Source: Ctenosaura bakeri
Taxonomy: Eukaryota > Chordata > Lepidosauria > Squamata > Iguanidae
NCBI GenBank assembly: GCA_948474755.1
Contig: CAOLHI010000252.1
Location: 820,001 to 884,000 of the forward strand
Direction of reading: 5' to 3'
Length of the DNA: 64,000 nt
Both the position numbers and the translations under genes were made by a program. Shown in pieces: positions 63,727 to 64,000 of this stretch (the stretch's first letter is position 1; every line of letters starts with the position of its first letter). Below the pieces are notes generated by a model, which was not told the DNA's origin, searched no databases, and saw only the letters and a program-made list of their open reading frames with translations.

Positions 63727-64000
63727 CTACACCATTAGTTAAAAATCCTTTGCCGTTAATGTTAGTATCTTTTGCCTGTTTCCCTCTTTCCCCTCTCCAG
63801 AGGAAATACCTTAGCCCCTTGCTTTCCAATCATTTTTTACAGTGTCCTTGGTTCAAAACCTGCATTTGAAGAGTTGACAAGAAGCACAGTAGGAACTGGG
63901 CCATCTGCCAGAGTGCAATGTCAAGGTTGGCAGGAGGTGGAAGTGTGTTCGGGAAAAAGAGATTTGTTTTTCAGTGTTAAGCCCGTGGATTCCCGGGGAT
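63727..64000. other. No recognised feature
   Basis: Unassigned sequence to the right edge of the window. Confidence 0.35.

Overview
This window looks like intergenic or deep intronic DNA from a squamate reptile, most likely a lizard. I found no confidently supported protein-coding gene, no functional RNA gene and no CRISPR array. The assignment rests on the repeat mix. It contains many 5'-truncated CR1 LINEs ending in the ATTCTATG-type 3' tail, BovB (RTE) LINE fragments, and tRNA-derived SINEs with a BovB-like tail (Sauria-SINE type). It also contains 5S-rRNA-derived SINEs, Penelope-like elements, a SPIN hAT transposon and solo LTRs. The species cannot be fixed from the sequence alone.

Layout. 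1-5 kb: BovB and CR1 pieces broken by hairpin MITEs, plus the first solo LTR (3258-4132). 6-10 kb: CR1 copies, a repeat-poor block with a CRE/E-box (7425-7760), and a second copy of the same LTR (8211-9082). 10-19 kb: CR1, 5S-SINE, MITEs and a run of three CR1 copies in one orientation (15.5-17.5 kb). 20-21.3 kb: an LTR split by a SPIN element that carries GC-rich foreign DNA. 22-28 kb: SINEs, an AAGTC-rich repeat, CR1, an LTR and a 487-bp Harbinger-like MITE with a perfect TTA duplication. 29-33 kb: retroelement 3' ends with long AAT/AAC tracts, an L1-like insertion with a 16-bp target duplication, BovB, and a diverged LTR. 34-38 kb: CR1 copies and a third LTR copy with a perfect 4-bp duplication. 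38-45 kb: nested SINE, LTR, CR1 and L2 pieces. 45.4-48 kb: the largest repeat-poor block, with a TATA box, a consensus splice donor and AT-rich homeodomain-type motifs. 48.4-49.8 kb: a hAT element with an LTR inside it. 50-57 kb: MITEs, CR1, a templated insertion with a 20-bp flanking repeat, and a CpG-bearing 113-codon ORF. 57-64 kb: CR1 copies and a BovB element split by a Penelope-like insertion that retains a decayed GIY-YIG endonuclease end.

The outstanding signal is a burst of about 18 near-palindromic MITEs of about 130-210 bp, with termini GGCCATTTCCGCAC / GTGCGGAAATGGCC. They make 3-bp target duplications (for example att, tga, atg, tca, cat). Three larger GC-rich elements share these termini, which suggests one transposase moved them all. 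Empty-site reconstructions inside older BovB, CR1 and SINE copies show that the MITEs are among the younger layers. Most long ORFs here are RT remnants of CR1, BovB or L2, microsatellite translations, or chance ORFs inside GC-rich MITEs.
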